From NCBI GenBank assembly GCA_963783045.1, contig CAWAMD010000005.1:1054001-1118000 (forward strand): 64,000 bases of DNA, read 5' to 3'. A model generated the notes under the pieces. It was not told the origin of the DNA, did no database searches, and saw nothing but the letters and a program-made list of their open reading frames with translations. Each line of letters opens with the position of its first letter. Within the stretch, counting starts at the first letter, position 1. Of the stretch, positions 53,177 to 62,420 are shown one piece after another. The stretch is from CAWAMD01 sp963783045. Its GTDB lineage: Bacteria > Actinomycetota > Nitriliruptoria > Nitriliruptorales > Nitriliruptoraceae. The position numbers were made by a program, and so were the translations under genes.

Positions 53177-54449
53177 GGTCGACCTGCTCCTTCGCGGTGG
53201 TGATCGTGTCTGTGCCCGCGCGTGGCAGGCGCCAGGCCAGGAGCGCGGCGACGGAGAACGACGCGACGCTGACACCGAAGCTGGTGTGGAAGTGCCCCGT
53301 CCGTCCCGCCAGCCACCCAGCAAGCTGGGGCGCCACCATCTGCATCACGCCGAACACAACGGTCACGGCGCCGAAGGCGGACCCGACCGCCGCGCCCGTG
53401 AGGTGGTCACCGAGGTAGGCGGCGATCAGCGCGCCCGTGCCCGTCAACATGAGGCCGAACATCAACGCGGACACCGCGATCCACGGCTGGGTTCCGACGA
53501 GCACCAGGGCCGCGCATCCGGCCAGCACGGCGAACACGCCGGTGAGTGCCGTCCGCCGCCCGATCACGTCCGACAGCCGTCCGAGAAGCAGCCCGCCCAC
53601 CACGCTCGTCACCCCGACGAGCGAGTACATCGCCGCGGCGCTCGCCGACGTGAAGCCGGCATCCTCCTCGAGGGCCGAGGTGAAGAACGTCATGTAGATC
53701 GTGTAGCCGAGGCCGAAGGCGGCGTACCCGCCCGTCACCTGGATCCATCCCGGCACCCGACGGAGCACGGACCACGCCATCCCGGTGTCGGCGACGGTGA
53801 CCGGTGTCGCCCGCCGCAGCACCAGGACGGCCAGCACCAGCACGACGACACCGATCACGGTCTCGACCAGCCAGACCTCCCGCCAGGCAGTCGGCGCGAC
53901 CAGGTCGCGGACCCACACCGCCAGCTGCCCGGACAGGACGATGGCCAGCCCGGGCCCGGCCACGACCGCGCCGAGCGCCAGACCCCGCATGCGGGTCGGC
54001 ACGTTGGCGCTCACGATCGCCGCCCCGGGCACCCACACGCCGGCCGAGCAGAACCCCATGACGACCATCCCGACCGTGACCGCGCGGAAGTGGGCGGCGG
54101 TGCCGAGCACGAACAGTCCCACGCTCGTACCGAGGAGCCCCGCCCACAGCAGTCGCCGGGGCTGGACCCGCGCCGAGAGCAGGCTGACGACGAGGATCCC
54201 GACGAGGTAGGAGCCCAGGTTCACGGTGCCGAGCGACCCGGCACGCTGGAACGAGCCGCCGAGCAGGTCCGCCGTCATGGCAGGGAGCAGCACGCCGTAG
54301 GTGAACCGACCGAACCCCACGGCGACGGCCACGGCGACCGTCCCGACGGCGACGACGACGAACGACCGTGGCGGCGACGGCCGCGCTCGAGGGCCTCGTC
54401 GGACCGGCTCCTCGGACGGCAACGACGAGCCGCCCGCGGGCGCCTTCAT
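53166..54449 (-). CDS. Major facilitator superfamily transporter
   Basis: About 427 aa with roughly twelve hydrophobic segments from FVVVAVGTVAVAVAVGFGRFTYGVLLPAMTADL onwards. GLALGAVVAGPGLAIVLSGQLA and LLLGRLSDVIGRRTALTG are typical MFS loops. The start ATG (MKAPAGG) lies at the end of the acyl-CoA ligase with no stop between them, so in the sequence as given the two form one continuous frame. An ATGA sequence is present at the junction, so a one-base error in the ligase end could create the fusion. It probably imports the acid used by the Rieske oxygenase or ligase. Confidence 0.85.
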   Translation of the reverse strand: MKAPAGGSSLPSEEPVRRGPRARPSPPRSFVVVAVGTVAVAVAVGFGRFTYGVLLPAMTADLLGGSFQRAGSLGTVNLGSYLVGILVVSLLSARVQPRRLLWAGLLGTSVGLFVLGTAAHFRAVTVGMVVMGFCSAGVWVPGAAIVSANVPTRMRGLALGAVVAGPGLAIVLSGQLAVWVRDLVAPTAWREVWLVETVIGVVVLVLAVLVLRRATPVTVADTGMAWSVLRRVPGWIQVTGGYAAFGLGYTIYMTFFTSALEEDAGFTSASAAAMYSLVGVTSVVGGLLLGRLSDVIGRRTALTGVFAVLAGCAALVLVGTQPWIAVSALMFGLMLTGTGALIAAYLGDHLTGAAVGSAFGAVTVVFGVMQMVAPQLAGWLAGRTGHFHTSFGVSVASFSVAALLAWRLPRAGTDTITTAKEQVDHAT

Positions 54450-55951
54450 GTCGGCACGCAGTTCCCGCTTGAGGATCTTGCCCAGCGCGTTGCGGGGGAA
54501 GTCGTCGACGAAGGTCACGTCCTGGAGGTGCTTGAACTTCGCGGTGTGGTCGTTCACGAGCGACAGCACCTCGTCCTCGGTGATGGCGTCGCCGTCGGCC
54601 CGTCGGACGTAGACGACGGGCACCTCCCCGTACCGGGGATGGGGGGCGCCGACGACCGCGCACTCGGCGATGCGCTCGTCGTCGTAGAGGAGCGACTCGA
54701 GCTCCTTCGGGTAGACGTTCATCCCGCCGCGGATGATCATGTCCTTCTTGCGGTCGACGATGTAGAGGAAGCCGTCGTCGTCGAGGTAGCCGAGGTCGCC
54801 CCACCGGAGCTTTCGACCGTCGACCAGGTTCTCCTCGGTCTGCTCCTCCATGCCCCAGTAGCGGGAGAGCGGCTCGTAGACATCGCGTGTACGCCCCGGC
54901 GGCGTAGGGCTGGGTGCAGATCTCGCCGACCGCGCCCGACGGCAGCTCGTTGCCCTCGTCGTCCTCAATCGTGACCTTGATGTGCGGAAGCGGGACGCCG
55001 ACCGAGTCGAACTTGCGGTCGGTGTGGAGCGGATCGGTCGAGACGACCGCCGGCCCCTCGTCCCGCCGTACGCGTGCACGAACCGGAAGTCGTAGCGCTC
55101 TTCGAACTCTCGCCGGATCTCGGGCGGCATCGGCGAACCACCGCAGCCGGCGATGCGGATCGTGGACAGGTCCACCTTCGCCGCCTCGTCCTCGGGCAGG
55201 TCGAGCAGGTCGGCGAACATCATCGGGATGCTCGCCCCCATCATGGTCGTCCCGTCGCTGCGCACGTGCTCGGCGAACCTCGCCGGGTCGTACCTCGCCA
55301 TCAGCCGACAGGTGTTGCCCGTCCGGATCGACAGCAGCGGGCCGAGGATGAAGATGGACAGCAGGTAGAGCGGCAGCACCGACAGGAACTGCTCCTCACC
55401 CGTGATGCTGTAGTGCTGGGCAACCATGTCGAGCTGGACGGACAGCGCGCGGTGGGTGTGCGTGGCCCCCTGGGCAGGCCGGTGGTTCCGGACGTGTAGA
55501 AGATGGTGGCAGGTGCGGACTCCGGAAGGTCCACGGCCGCCCGGAGCGCGCCGACATGGGAGCCGGTGGCCACGACCTGCTGCAGCTGCTCGGCCCGATC
55601 CGCGACGGCGTCCATGACCTCGCGCGGACGGCCGTCATCGGCCACGGCGATCTTCGCCCCGGAGTTCTGGAGCTGGTAGAGGACCTCCTCGGGCCCGAGC
55701 TGCGCGTTGATCGCGACCCCGATCGCACCGAGCTTCCAGATCGCCTCGAAGGTGGCGATGAAGTCGGTATGGCTGCCGCCCATCACCGCGACCCGGTCGT
55801 CACGCTCGACCCCGAGGTCGGCCAGCCCGCCGGCAAGCCGCCGGGCCCGGTCGTCGAACTCGCGGAAGGTGAGGCGCGCGTCGTCCGTGACGAAGGCCAC
55901 CTTGTCCGGCAGCCACGCCGCGGCCTGCTCGAGGTGCCTGGCCAGCGTCAT
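54447..55951 (-). pseudogene. AMP-dependent acyl-CoA ligase with three frameshifts, in frame with the MFS gene
   Basis: Acyl-CoA ligase of about 500 aa. The reading frame breaks near 55470 (one A missing; restoring it gives the canonical TSGTTGLPKGATHTHRAL), near 55060 (one G missing; gives YGGTEGPAVVSTD) and near 54895 (one extra G; gives AAGRTRDVYEPL). RWGDLGYLDDDGFLYIVDRKKDMIIRGGMNVYPKELE and FPRNALGKILKREL are intact. The repairs restore family motifs exactly, so these are probably sequence errors. It then continues in frame into the MFS transporter. Confidence 0.85.
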
Positions 55952-55991
55952 GGTTCGCTCCTCGTCGAGCCCGGGTACCTCATACTTTATG

Positions 55992-56007
55992 ACGTTATAC
56001 GTTAGAT
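55992..56007. promoter_or_regulatory. ACGT-type shared operator (site o)
   Basis: ACGT-TAT-ACGT followed by TAGAT, two perfect boxes, 40 bp upstream of the ligase start and just after the livF-like stop. Confidence 0.65.
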
Positions 56008-56027
56008 GCTAGATCGGCGACCGGAGC

Positions 56028-56738
56028 TCAGCCGAGATACCCACCCGCCACCTCCGGGTTGTTCCGCAGCTGCTCGGCCGTCCCCTCCACCCGTATCCGC
56101 CCGAGCTGGAGCACGGCTCCGCGGTCGGCGACGCGTAGCGCCTGCTCGGCGAGCTGCTCGACGAGCAGGATCGTCATGCCCTCGCCCTTGAGACGCTCGA
56201 TCTCGGCGAAGATCTGCTCGACCAGGATCGGCGCGAGGCCGAGCGAAGGCTCATCCATCATGAGCAGCTTCGGCCGTGCCATGAGCGCCATGCCGATGGC
56301 GAGCATCTGCTGCTGACCACCGGAGAGGGCCCCGGCCTGCTGACGGCGCCGCTCCTTGAGGATCGGGAACTGCTCGAAGACACGCGTGAGATCCTCGTCG
56401 ACCTCGGCACGCTTGCGCCGCCGCAACCAGGCACCCAGGCGGAGGTTGTCCTCGACCGGGTCCTTCGCGAACACACGCCGGTTCTCCGGCACATGGGCGA
56501 CGCCGGCCGCAGCGAGCTGCGGTGCCCCGGCGGACGTCACGTCGCGGCCATCGAACACGATCGTGCCCGCAGAGGGTGTTACGAGACCGGAAATGGTTCG
56601 CAGGAGCGTGGACTTCCCGGCGCCGTTCGAGCCGATGACCGTCACGAGCTCGCCGGGCTCGATGTAGACGTTGACCTCATGCAGCACGTCCGCCGCCCCG
56701 TAGCCAGCGGATAGCCCGGTCACCTCGAGCAGGCTCAT
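56028..56738 (-). CDS. livF: Branched-chain amino acid-type ABC transporter ATP-binding protein (LivF-like)
   Basis: 236-aa ATPase. Walker A GSNGAGKSTLLRTI, ALSGGQQQMLAIGMALM, Walker B LLMMDEPSLGLAPILVEQIF and LLVEQLAEQALRVADRGAVLQLGRI are typical of LivF. It overlaps the upstream fused permease-ATPase (ATGA at 56735-56738) and ends the second Liv-type operon. Confidence 0.92.
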   Translation of the reverse strand: MSLLEVTGLSAGYGAADVLHEVNVYIEPGELVTVIGSNGAGKSTLLRTISGLVTPSAGTIVFDGRDVTSAGAPQLAAAGVAHVPENRRVFAKDPVEDNLRLGAWLRRRKRAEVDEDLTRVFEQFPILKERRRQQAGALSGGQQQMLAIGMALMARPKLLMMDEPSLGLAPILVEQIFAEIERLKGEGMTILLVEQLAEQALRVADRGAVLQLGRIRVEGTAEQLRNNPEVAGGYLG

Positions 56739-58582
56739 GACGGCGGCACCTCGCTCGTCTTCGCGTCGGCGGGGTCGTCGAGCGACCGGCCGAGGTAGGC
56801 GTTCAGCACGCGTGGGTCGTGCCGGACGACGCCCGGCGCGCCGTGGGCGATCACCTCGCCGAAGTCGATCACCGTCACCACGTCCGAGACACGCATGACC
56901 ATGTCGGCGTGGTGCTCGACGAGGACCACCCCGACGCCTCGGGAACGCATCACACCGATGATCTCCTCGAGCTCGGCTATCTCCTCGGCGGTCAGGCCGG
57001 CGGCGGGCTCGTCCAGCAGGACGAGCTGCGGCTGAAGTGCCACCACCCGCGCGAGCTCGAGCAGGCGGACCTGACCCGGCGGCAGGTCGCTCGCCGGCTC
57101 GTCCCGGCGTGGTTCCAGGCCGACCGCACGCAGCAGGCGCACCGCCTCCTCGACGTGCCGCCGCTCCTCCCTGCGCGCGGCTGGTAGGCGTAGGGCGTAG
57201 GCGATCAGCGATTGGTCACGGCGGAGGTCGAGCGCGACCAGGACGTTCTCGAGGCAGGAGAGCTCGCCGAAGACGAGCGGCGTCTGGAAGGTCCGACCGA
57301 CGCCGCGCCGAGCACGACCCGACGCGCTCGCGCCAGCCAACGTCGTCCCGGACAGCTGCTCCTCACCCCCATCGATCTCCAGGAACCCGGAGACGGTGTT
57401 GAGGAAGGTCGTCTTGCCCGATCCGTTCGGACCGATGAGCGCATGGACGGATGCCGGAGCCACCGCCAGGTCGAGACCGTTGAGCGCCTGCACCCCGCCG
57501 ATGTTCTTGTGGACGTTGCGGACCCGCAGCACCTCGCCGGTGCGGGCCTCGCTCTCCTGCAGCACCTCAGCAACCCCGACCTGACGCTCCCCCGGCGGCA
57601 GAACCACGCCGGTCCCCCGCCCACCGCGACGCACGCGTGACTGCAGGGCGTACCACCCCCCCATGAAGCCCTTCGGGATGAAGTGGACCGATGCCATGAG
57701 GATGAGGCCGTACAGCAGCAGGCTCCACTCGCCGGAGGCACTCGTGAACCGCTCGATCTCGATCGGGAGCCGGAACAAGATGACCGCGCCAACGATTGGT
57801 CCGCCCACCGTGCCGCTGCCGCCGAGGATGCCCATGAGCAGGAAGAGGATGGCGAGGTCGATCGGGAAGGCGTCCGGCGCGATGAAGCCGAGCAACGGAG
57901 CGAACAGGCCGCCGGCGACGGCCGCGATGGCGCTCGACAGCGCGAACGAGAGCAGGCGCAGCCGGTTCGGTTCGATACCGATGGCCTGTGCGGCCACCGG
58001 CTGCAGCGCCAGGGCCCGTCCGGCGCGTCCGAAGGGCGAGCGGATCAGGTTGTGGGCGAGTACGTAGGCGAGGGCGACGAGGATCCACACGAGCCAGTAG
58101 TAGGCGCGCTGCGCCCCGAACCAGGACGGGTACGCGATCCCAGCGAGCCCGTTCGCCCCACCGGTAATGCCCCGCCACTCGATCGCGAGCTTCTCCGCGA
58201 CCAGCGCGTATCCGAGAGTCACCATGGCCAGCGTGAATATGCCGAGCCGCAGGGACGGCAGCCCGAGCACGAGCCCGAGGATGGCGCCCAGGACCCCCGC
58301 CAGCGCGAGGGCGACCGCGAAGTTGATCCCGTGGGTCACCGTCAGGATCGCGACGACGTAGGCACCGACGGCGAACAGCGCGCTGTGTCCGACCGAGATC
58401 AGTCCGGTGATCAGCAGCAGGTTCAGACCGATGACGGCGATGAGGTACACGCCGAGTAGCACGGCATTGAACATCTCGAACGGGTTCGGCATGGCGAACC
58501 AGGCAACCACCACAACGGCCGCGAGGATGCCGTGGACGACCCAGCCACTCCGGCCGGATCCGACGCTCGTGAGACGCTCCAT
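56735..58582 (-). CDS. Fused LivM permease - LivG ATPase
   Basis: 615-aa fusion. Residues about 1-330 are a LivM permease (VYLIAVIGLNLLLITGLISVGHSALFAVGAYVVA and GILGGSGTVGGPIVGAVILF). A linker of about 30 residues leads to a LivG ATPase with Walker A GPNGSGKTTFLNTV, signature LPPGQVRLLELARVV, Walker B LVLLDEPAAGLT and VEHHADMVM. Such fusions occur in some Liv systems, giving a fixed stoichiometry of permease and ATPase. Its start shares one base with the LivH stop (58582). Confidence 0.92.
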   Translation of the reverse strand: MERLTSVGSGRSGWVVHGILAAVVVVAWFAMPNPFEMFNAVLLGVYLIAVIGLNLLLITGLISVGHSALFAVGAYVVAILTVTHGINFAVALALAGVLGAILGLVLGLPSLRLGIFTLAMVTLGYALVAEKLAIEWRGITGGANGLAGIAYPSWFGAQRAYYWLVWILVALAYVLAHNLIRSPFGRAGRALALQPVAAQAIGIEPNRLRLLSFALSSAIAAVAGGLFAPLLGFIAPDAFPIDLAILFLLMGILGGSGTVGGPIVGAVILFRLPIEIERFTSASGEWSLLLYGLILMASVHFIPKGFMGGWYALQSRVRRGGRGTGVVLPPGERQVGVAEVLQESEARTGEVLRVRNVHKNIGGVQALNGLDLAVAPASVHALIGPNGSGKTTFLNTVSGFLEIDGGEEQLSGTTLAGASASGRARRGVGRTFQTPLVFGELSCLENVLVALDLRRDQSLIAYALRLPAARREERRHVEEAVRLLRAVGLEPRRDEPASDLPPGQVRLLELARVVALQPQLVLLDEPAAGLTAEEIAELEEIIGVMRSRGVGVVLVEHHADMVMRVSDVVTVIDFGEVIAHGAPGVVRHDPRVLNAYLGRSLDDPADAKTSEVPPS

Positions 58583-59469
58583 CAGACCGCCCTCGCGAGC
58601 TGTGTGCCGAAGAGCCCGCCGGGTCTCACCGCGAGCACGGCGAGCAGCACCGCGAACGTCACGGCGTCGCGGTAGCCGGCGCCGATGTACTGGGCGCCGA
58701 AGGCCTCGATCATGCCGAGCAGGAGACCGCCCACGAGCGCACCGCGGAGCTCAGGGATCCCCCCGATGGCGCAAGCGATGAACCCCTTGAAGAGGTAGAC
58801 CGAGCCGATCGCCGCGAAGGCCGTCGTGATCGGCGCCACGAAGAACCCGGCGATGGCGGCGACGGCGGCGCTCAGGGCGAAGGACAGCATGGAGAAGGTC
58901 GTCACCGGAATGCCGCGCAGCGCGGCAGCCTCGCGATCCTGCGCGACCGCCCCCATGGCGCGGCCGTAGAGGGAGCGGTTGAAGAAGAAGTCGAGGAAGG
59001 CTCCCATCAGCAGCGCGAGCACGATCAGCGCGATCTGCTGCGGCACCACGAGCACCCCACCGAGGTCCGCGGGCCGGTCGGAGAAGATCCGCGGGAACTG
59101 ACGCACGTCGGCGCCCATGACGATGGCGAACCCCGACGAGAGGAAGATGGAGAAGCCGAGGGTCGAGAGGAGCCAGCCGAATGCCGAGTGCCCGTACTTC
59201 TCGGCGGGGCGAACGGCGATCCGCTCCTCGACGATCCCGATGATGGCCGCGACCAGCACGGTGACGATCAGCGCCGGAACCAGCGGCCACCCCAGGCTCG
59301 CGGCGAAGAACACGCCGACCATCGTGCCGATCATGAAGAACTCGCCGTGGGCGAAGTTGAAGATGCTCGTCGTGGCGAAGGTGATGTTGAAGCCCATCCC
59401 GATGAGAGCGTAGACGGCCCCTGTCGCGAGGCCCCGGAGCGACACGTTGAGCAACTCTACGAAGTCCAC
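58582..59469 (-). CDS. livH: Branched-chain amino acid-type ABC transporter permease (LivH-like)
   Basis: 295-aa permease. LATGAVYALIGMGFNITFATTSIFNFAHGEFFMIGTMVGVFFA is the LivH signature, AMGAVAQDREAAALRGIPV the ATPase-contact loop and PGGLFGTQLARAV the typical end. It follows the LivK gene at 59559, with a large stem-loop (59511-59549) in the 89-bp gap. It shares one base with the next gene. Confidence 0.92.
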   Translation of the reverse strand: MDFVELLNVSLRGLATGAVYALIGMGFNITFATTSIFNFAHGEFFMIGTMVGVFFAASLGWPLVPALIVTVLVAAIIGIVEERIAVRPAEKYGHSAFGWLLSTLGFSIFLSSGFAIVMGADVRQFPRIFSDRPADLGGVLVVPQQIALIVLALLMGAFLDFFFNRSLYGRAMGAVAQDREAAALRGIPVTTFSMLSFALSAAVAAIAGFFVAPITTAFAAIGSVYLFKGFIACAIGGIPELRGALVGGLLLGMIEAFGAQYIGAGYRDAVTFAVLLAVLAVRPGGLFGTQLARAV

Positions 59470-59510
59470 CTGCTACCTCGTCCCGGTGATCGTGGGGCGG
59501 CTGGCCACAC

Positions 59511-59549
59511 CGCGACGCGCCCTTGTCTCCATGGGCAGGGCGCGCCGCG
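59511..59549 (-). terminator. Large intercistronic stem-loop between livK and livH
   Basis: In the minus-strand transcript 59537-59549 pairs with 59511-59523 (13 pairs including one G-U) around a 13-nt loop. There is no U-tract. Such a hairpin after the binding-protein gene may act as an attenuator or RNA stabiliser, making more binding protein than permease. Confidence 0.5.
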
Positions 59550-59558
59550 GCCGTGCGA

Positions 59559-60839
59559 CTACTGGTTCGGGGCCAGCGTGTACAGACCGTCGTCGAACGA
59601 GTTGGCGACCACGAAGACGAGGTCCTGGGATCGCTCACCGTCGTGGCGCTGGGCGTCGTAGTAGTTGGTGATCTTCACACCCTCGTACGGATTGGACTCG
59701 CGATACTCCTTGATCGCGTCCGCGTCGAGCCCGCCGGTCGCCTCGACCGCGTCCGCCCACATCATGATGGCGTCGTAACCGGTGGCCGTCTGCTGCACGT
59801 CATGGGTGAGCGGGTCCTCGTTGAGGCGCTTCTTCACCCGGCTGATGAAGTCCTGGACCCGCGGCGTGCCCTCACCGGCGAAGTTCGGGTACTGCTGACC
59901 GGCGAACACGTCCTTCATCCCGGCCTCGCCGACGGCGTCCCGAACGGATGGAAATGTGAGCGTCGAGAAGCCGAGGACGGGGACTTCCCAACCGAGTTGG
60001 CCGCGGGCCTTGAGACCGGCGACCATGTCAGGCGTCGCCGTGTTCAGCATGATCATCACATCGGCCCCGGCGCCCTTGAGCTTCTGGACCTGCGGGGTGA
60101 GGTCGACGGATCCGGTCTCGTGGAACTCCACGTCCGCGATCTGGATGTCGGAGGATCCCTCGAGCTCGGACTTCATCTTGTCGACGTTGAACGTCCCCAG
60201 CGCGTTGTTGACTGCCAGAAGACCTGGCTTGCTCCAGCCGCTCGCCTTCATGTACTGGATGAAGGTCTTGGCCTGGATGCTCGCCGACGGAGACATGGCA
60301 AACGTGTACGGCAGCTTGCCTGCGTCACGTGCGTCGTCGGCGGATGCGGTCGTGAACTCGATCACCTTGGCCTGGTTGGCAATCGGCGCCGCGGCCAGAG
60401 TCGGCGAGCTGAGTGTGGGACCGAACAGGAAGGGGACCTTGTCCTGTTGCACGACCTCACGCACCGCCTGCGTGGCCTTCGTGGGGTCGCCGCCGGTGTC
60501 CTTGAAGGTGATCTCGACGGGACGGCCCATCACACCACTGCCCGCGTTGAGCTCGTCAATGGCCATCTGCATACCCAGCTGCTGCTGCTTGCCGATCTCG
60601 GCCGCCGGACCGGACAGCACGACGGCCCCGCCGATCTTGATCGGCTCACCGCTTGCCTGACTGCCTCCCTCGGATGCACTCGACGCCGGGCTCGACGGTT
60701 CACTGCTCGCCTGCTCCGACTCGCTCGTCTGGTCACCTTGGGCGTTGCCTGAGTCGTTGCCGCCACCGCAGGCCGCCGCGACGAGCGCCACGGCGAGAGC
60801 GAGGGGGACCCACGCGCCTCTCCATCCTCTGCGTGCCAT
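59559..60839 (-). CDS. livK: ABC transporter substrate-binding lipoprotein (LivK-like), copy 2
   Basis: 426 aa. A lipoprotein signal ends in LVAAAC, followed by a Ser/Gly/Gln-rich linker, then IKIGGAVVLSGPAAEIGKQQQLGMQMAIDELNAG of the Leu/Ile/Val-binding fold. Downstream PQVQKLKGAGADVMIMLN and VQQTATGYDAIMMWADAVEA are shared with the upstream copy at 61052, so the two are tandem duplicates. ATG 60839 is chosen for AGGGAGAAG before it. It has its own operator at 60970. Confidence 0.93.
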   Translation of the reverse strand: MARRGWRGAWVPLALAVALVAAACGGGNDSGNAQGDQTSESEQASSEPSSPASSASEGGSQASGEPIKIGGAVVLSGPAAEIGKQQQLGMQMAIDELNAGSGVMGRPVEITFKDTGGDPTKATQAVREVVQQDKVPFLFGPTLSSPTLAAAPIANQAKVIEFTTASADDARDAGKLPYTFAMSPSASIQAKTFIQYMKASGWSKPGLLAVNNALGTFNVDKMKSELEGSSDIQIADVEFHETGSVDLTPQVQKLKGAGADVMIMLNTATPDMVAGLKARGQLGWEVPVLGFSTLTFPSVRDAVGEAGMKDVFAGQQYPNFAGEGTPRVQDFISRVKKRLNEDPLTHDVQQTATGYDAIMMWADAVEATGGLDADAIKEYRESNPYEGVKITNYYDAQRHDGERSQDLVFVVANSFDDGLYTLAPNQ

Positions 60840-60946
60840 TCTTCTCCCTTCGGGTAATCCGTGTCGGTGCACGGCTTCCTGTTCGACTCCCCGCCAGACC
60901 GCCTCTCGGGGTCCCCGTCGCTCCCGCGGTCAGCCGGAGCTCTTCT

Positions 60947-60958
60947 TGTCCGGACAAA
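60947..60958. promoter_or_regulatory. 12-bp perfect palindrome beside the livK operator
   Basis: TTGTCC-GGACAA lies 11 bp from the ACGT site at 60970, in the leader of livK copy 2. It could be a second operator or chance; no other copy was noticed. Confidence 0.35.
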
Positions 60959-60969
60959 AAGTGACCTTG

Positions 60970-60985
60970 ACGTTTAACGAGATAT
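60970..60985. promoter_or_regulatory. ACGT-type shared operator (site p)
   Basis: ACGT-TTA-ACGA followed by GATAT, upstream of livK copy 2. Confidence 0.6.
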
Positions 60986-61028
60986 TTAGATAAGCATCGG
61001 CCGCCCGCACTGTCAATCAGGAATGCAC

Positions 61029-61041
61029 GCGGGATTCCCGC
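61029..61041 (-). terminator. Short hairpin after livK copy 1
   Basis: GCGGG and CCCGC close a 3-nt loop 11 bp after the stop of the upstream livK copy. The stem is short and has no U-tract, so it is weak evidence for a terminator separating the two livK units. Confidence 0.25.
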
Positions 61042-61051
61042 AGACGGGCAC

Positions 61052-62341
61052 TCACCCCTGGTTCGGCGCGAGCTCGTAGACACCGTCGTCGAACGAGTCA
61101 GCCACGACGAAGACGAGGTCATCGGCACCCACACCGTCGTGCCGATCGCTTCCATACTCGTAGGAAGCCTTGACCCCGTCGTAACCGTTCCCCTCGAGCC
61201 ACGTGGCGAGCTCCTCCGGATCCGTCGTCCCGGCCTCGTTCACCCCGTGGGCCCACATCTGCACCGCGTCGTAGCCCGTGACGACCTGCTCCACGTCCTG
61301 CTCGAGCGTCCCGGTACCGAGATGCTCCTTCACGAGGGAGAGGAAGTGGTCCACCTGGGACGAAGCACCACCTGCAAACGGCTCGTACTGCTGGCCTGCG
61401 TACACCTGGTCCATGCCATCCCCTCCGACGGCATGGCGAACGTCGGCGCGCGTGAGGCTCGAGAAGCCCAGCACCGGCACGTTCCAACCAAGCTGCGTGC
61501 GGGCCTTGAGCCCCGCGATCATGTCGGGCGGCGCGACCTCGAGCAGGACGAGAACGTCCGCGCCGGCACTCTTCAGCTTCTGGACCTGAGGGGTGAGGTC
61601 GACGGATCCGGTCTCGTGGAACTCGACGCCGGCGATCTCCACACCCGCATCGCCGGCGGACGCCTTCATCTTGTCGACGTTGAACGTGCCAAGGGCATTG
61701 TTCACGGCGAGCAGCCCGGGCTTCGTCCAGCCGTTCGACTGCATGTAGTCGAGGAACGTCTCGGCCTGAAGGCTCGCCGACGGCTCCATGCCGAAGGTCA
61801 GCGGGAGCTTCGACGCATCCCGGGCATCGTCAGCGGCCGCACTCGTGAACTCGAGGACCGTCCCGTTGTTGGCGATCGGTGCAGCCGCGAGCGTGGGTGA
61901 GCTCAGCGACGGACCGAAGACGAAGGGCACCTTCTCCTGGTCGACGAGCTGGCGCATGACCTGCGCCGCCTTCGTGGGGTCACCGCCCGTGTCCTTAGCG
62001 ACGATCTGCACCGGACGTCCGAGGACCCCGCCTCCGGCGTTGAGCTCGTCGACGGCGATCTGCATGCCGGTCTGCTGGTCCTTGCCGATCCCGCCGGCGG
62101 GCCCGGAGGTCACCACGGCGGCCCCGATCCGGACCGGCTCACCGGAGGCCTCCGTCGCATCCCCGGCCGTCGGGCTCGCCGTCGCGTCGGTCGCCGCACC
62201 AGCAGGCGGCTCCTGCTCCGAGGCCGCGGTGATCGAGGTCTCGGCACCACCCCCACTCTCGCCACCCCCGCCGCACGCCGCCGTCAGCAGCGCGAGCGCA
62301 AGCGCCAGCCAGATCCATCGGTTCCGTCCCTGCGTCTTCAT
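61052..62341 (-). CDS. livK: ABC transporter substrate-binding lipoprotein (LivK-like), copy 1
   Basis: 429 aa. A lipoprotein signal ends in LLTAAC and a Gly/Ser/Ala linker runs to about residue 60. VRIGAAVVTSGPAGGIGKDQQTGMQIAVDELNAGGGVLGRP and HETGSVDLTPQVQKLKSAGADVLVLLE align with the downstream copy along the whole length, with many conservative changes. The duplication therefore looks old enough to have diverged in ligand preference. Each copy has its own ACGT-type site (62405 here). ATG 62341 is chosen because the signal peptide begins directly. Confidence 0.93.
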   Translation of the reverse strand: MKTQGRNRWIWLALALALLTAACGGGGESGGGAETSITAASEQEPPAGAATDATASPTAGDATEASGEPVRIGAAVVTSGPAGGIGKDQQTGMQIAVDELNAGGGVLGRPVQIVAKDTGGDPTKAAQVMRQLVDQEKVPFVFGPSLSSPTLAAAPIANNGTVLEFTSAAADDARDASKLPLTFGMEPSASLQAETFLDYMQSNGWTKPGLLAVNNALGTFNVDKMKASAGDAGVEIAGVEFHETGSVDLTPQVQKLKSAGADVLVLLEVAPPDMIAGLKARTQLGWNVPVLGFSSLTRADVRHAVGGDGMDQVYAGQQYEPFAGGASSQVDHFLSLVKEHLGTGTLEQDVEQVVTGYDAVQMWAHGVNEAGTTDPEELATWLEGNGYDGVKASYEYGSDRHDGVGADDLVFVVADSFDDGVYELAPNQG

Positions 62342-62404
62342 GCGCCAGTCTCCCCTGGCGACGCTCCCCTGCACCGCCGGTTCCTACTATAGGCGTAATT
62401 CCTT

Positions 62405-62420
62405 ACGTTGCACGATAAAT
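62405..62420. promoter_or_regulatory. ACGT-type shared operator (site q)
   Basis: ACGT-TGC-ACGA followed by TAAAT, 64 bp upstream of livK copy 1. Confidence 0.55.
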
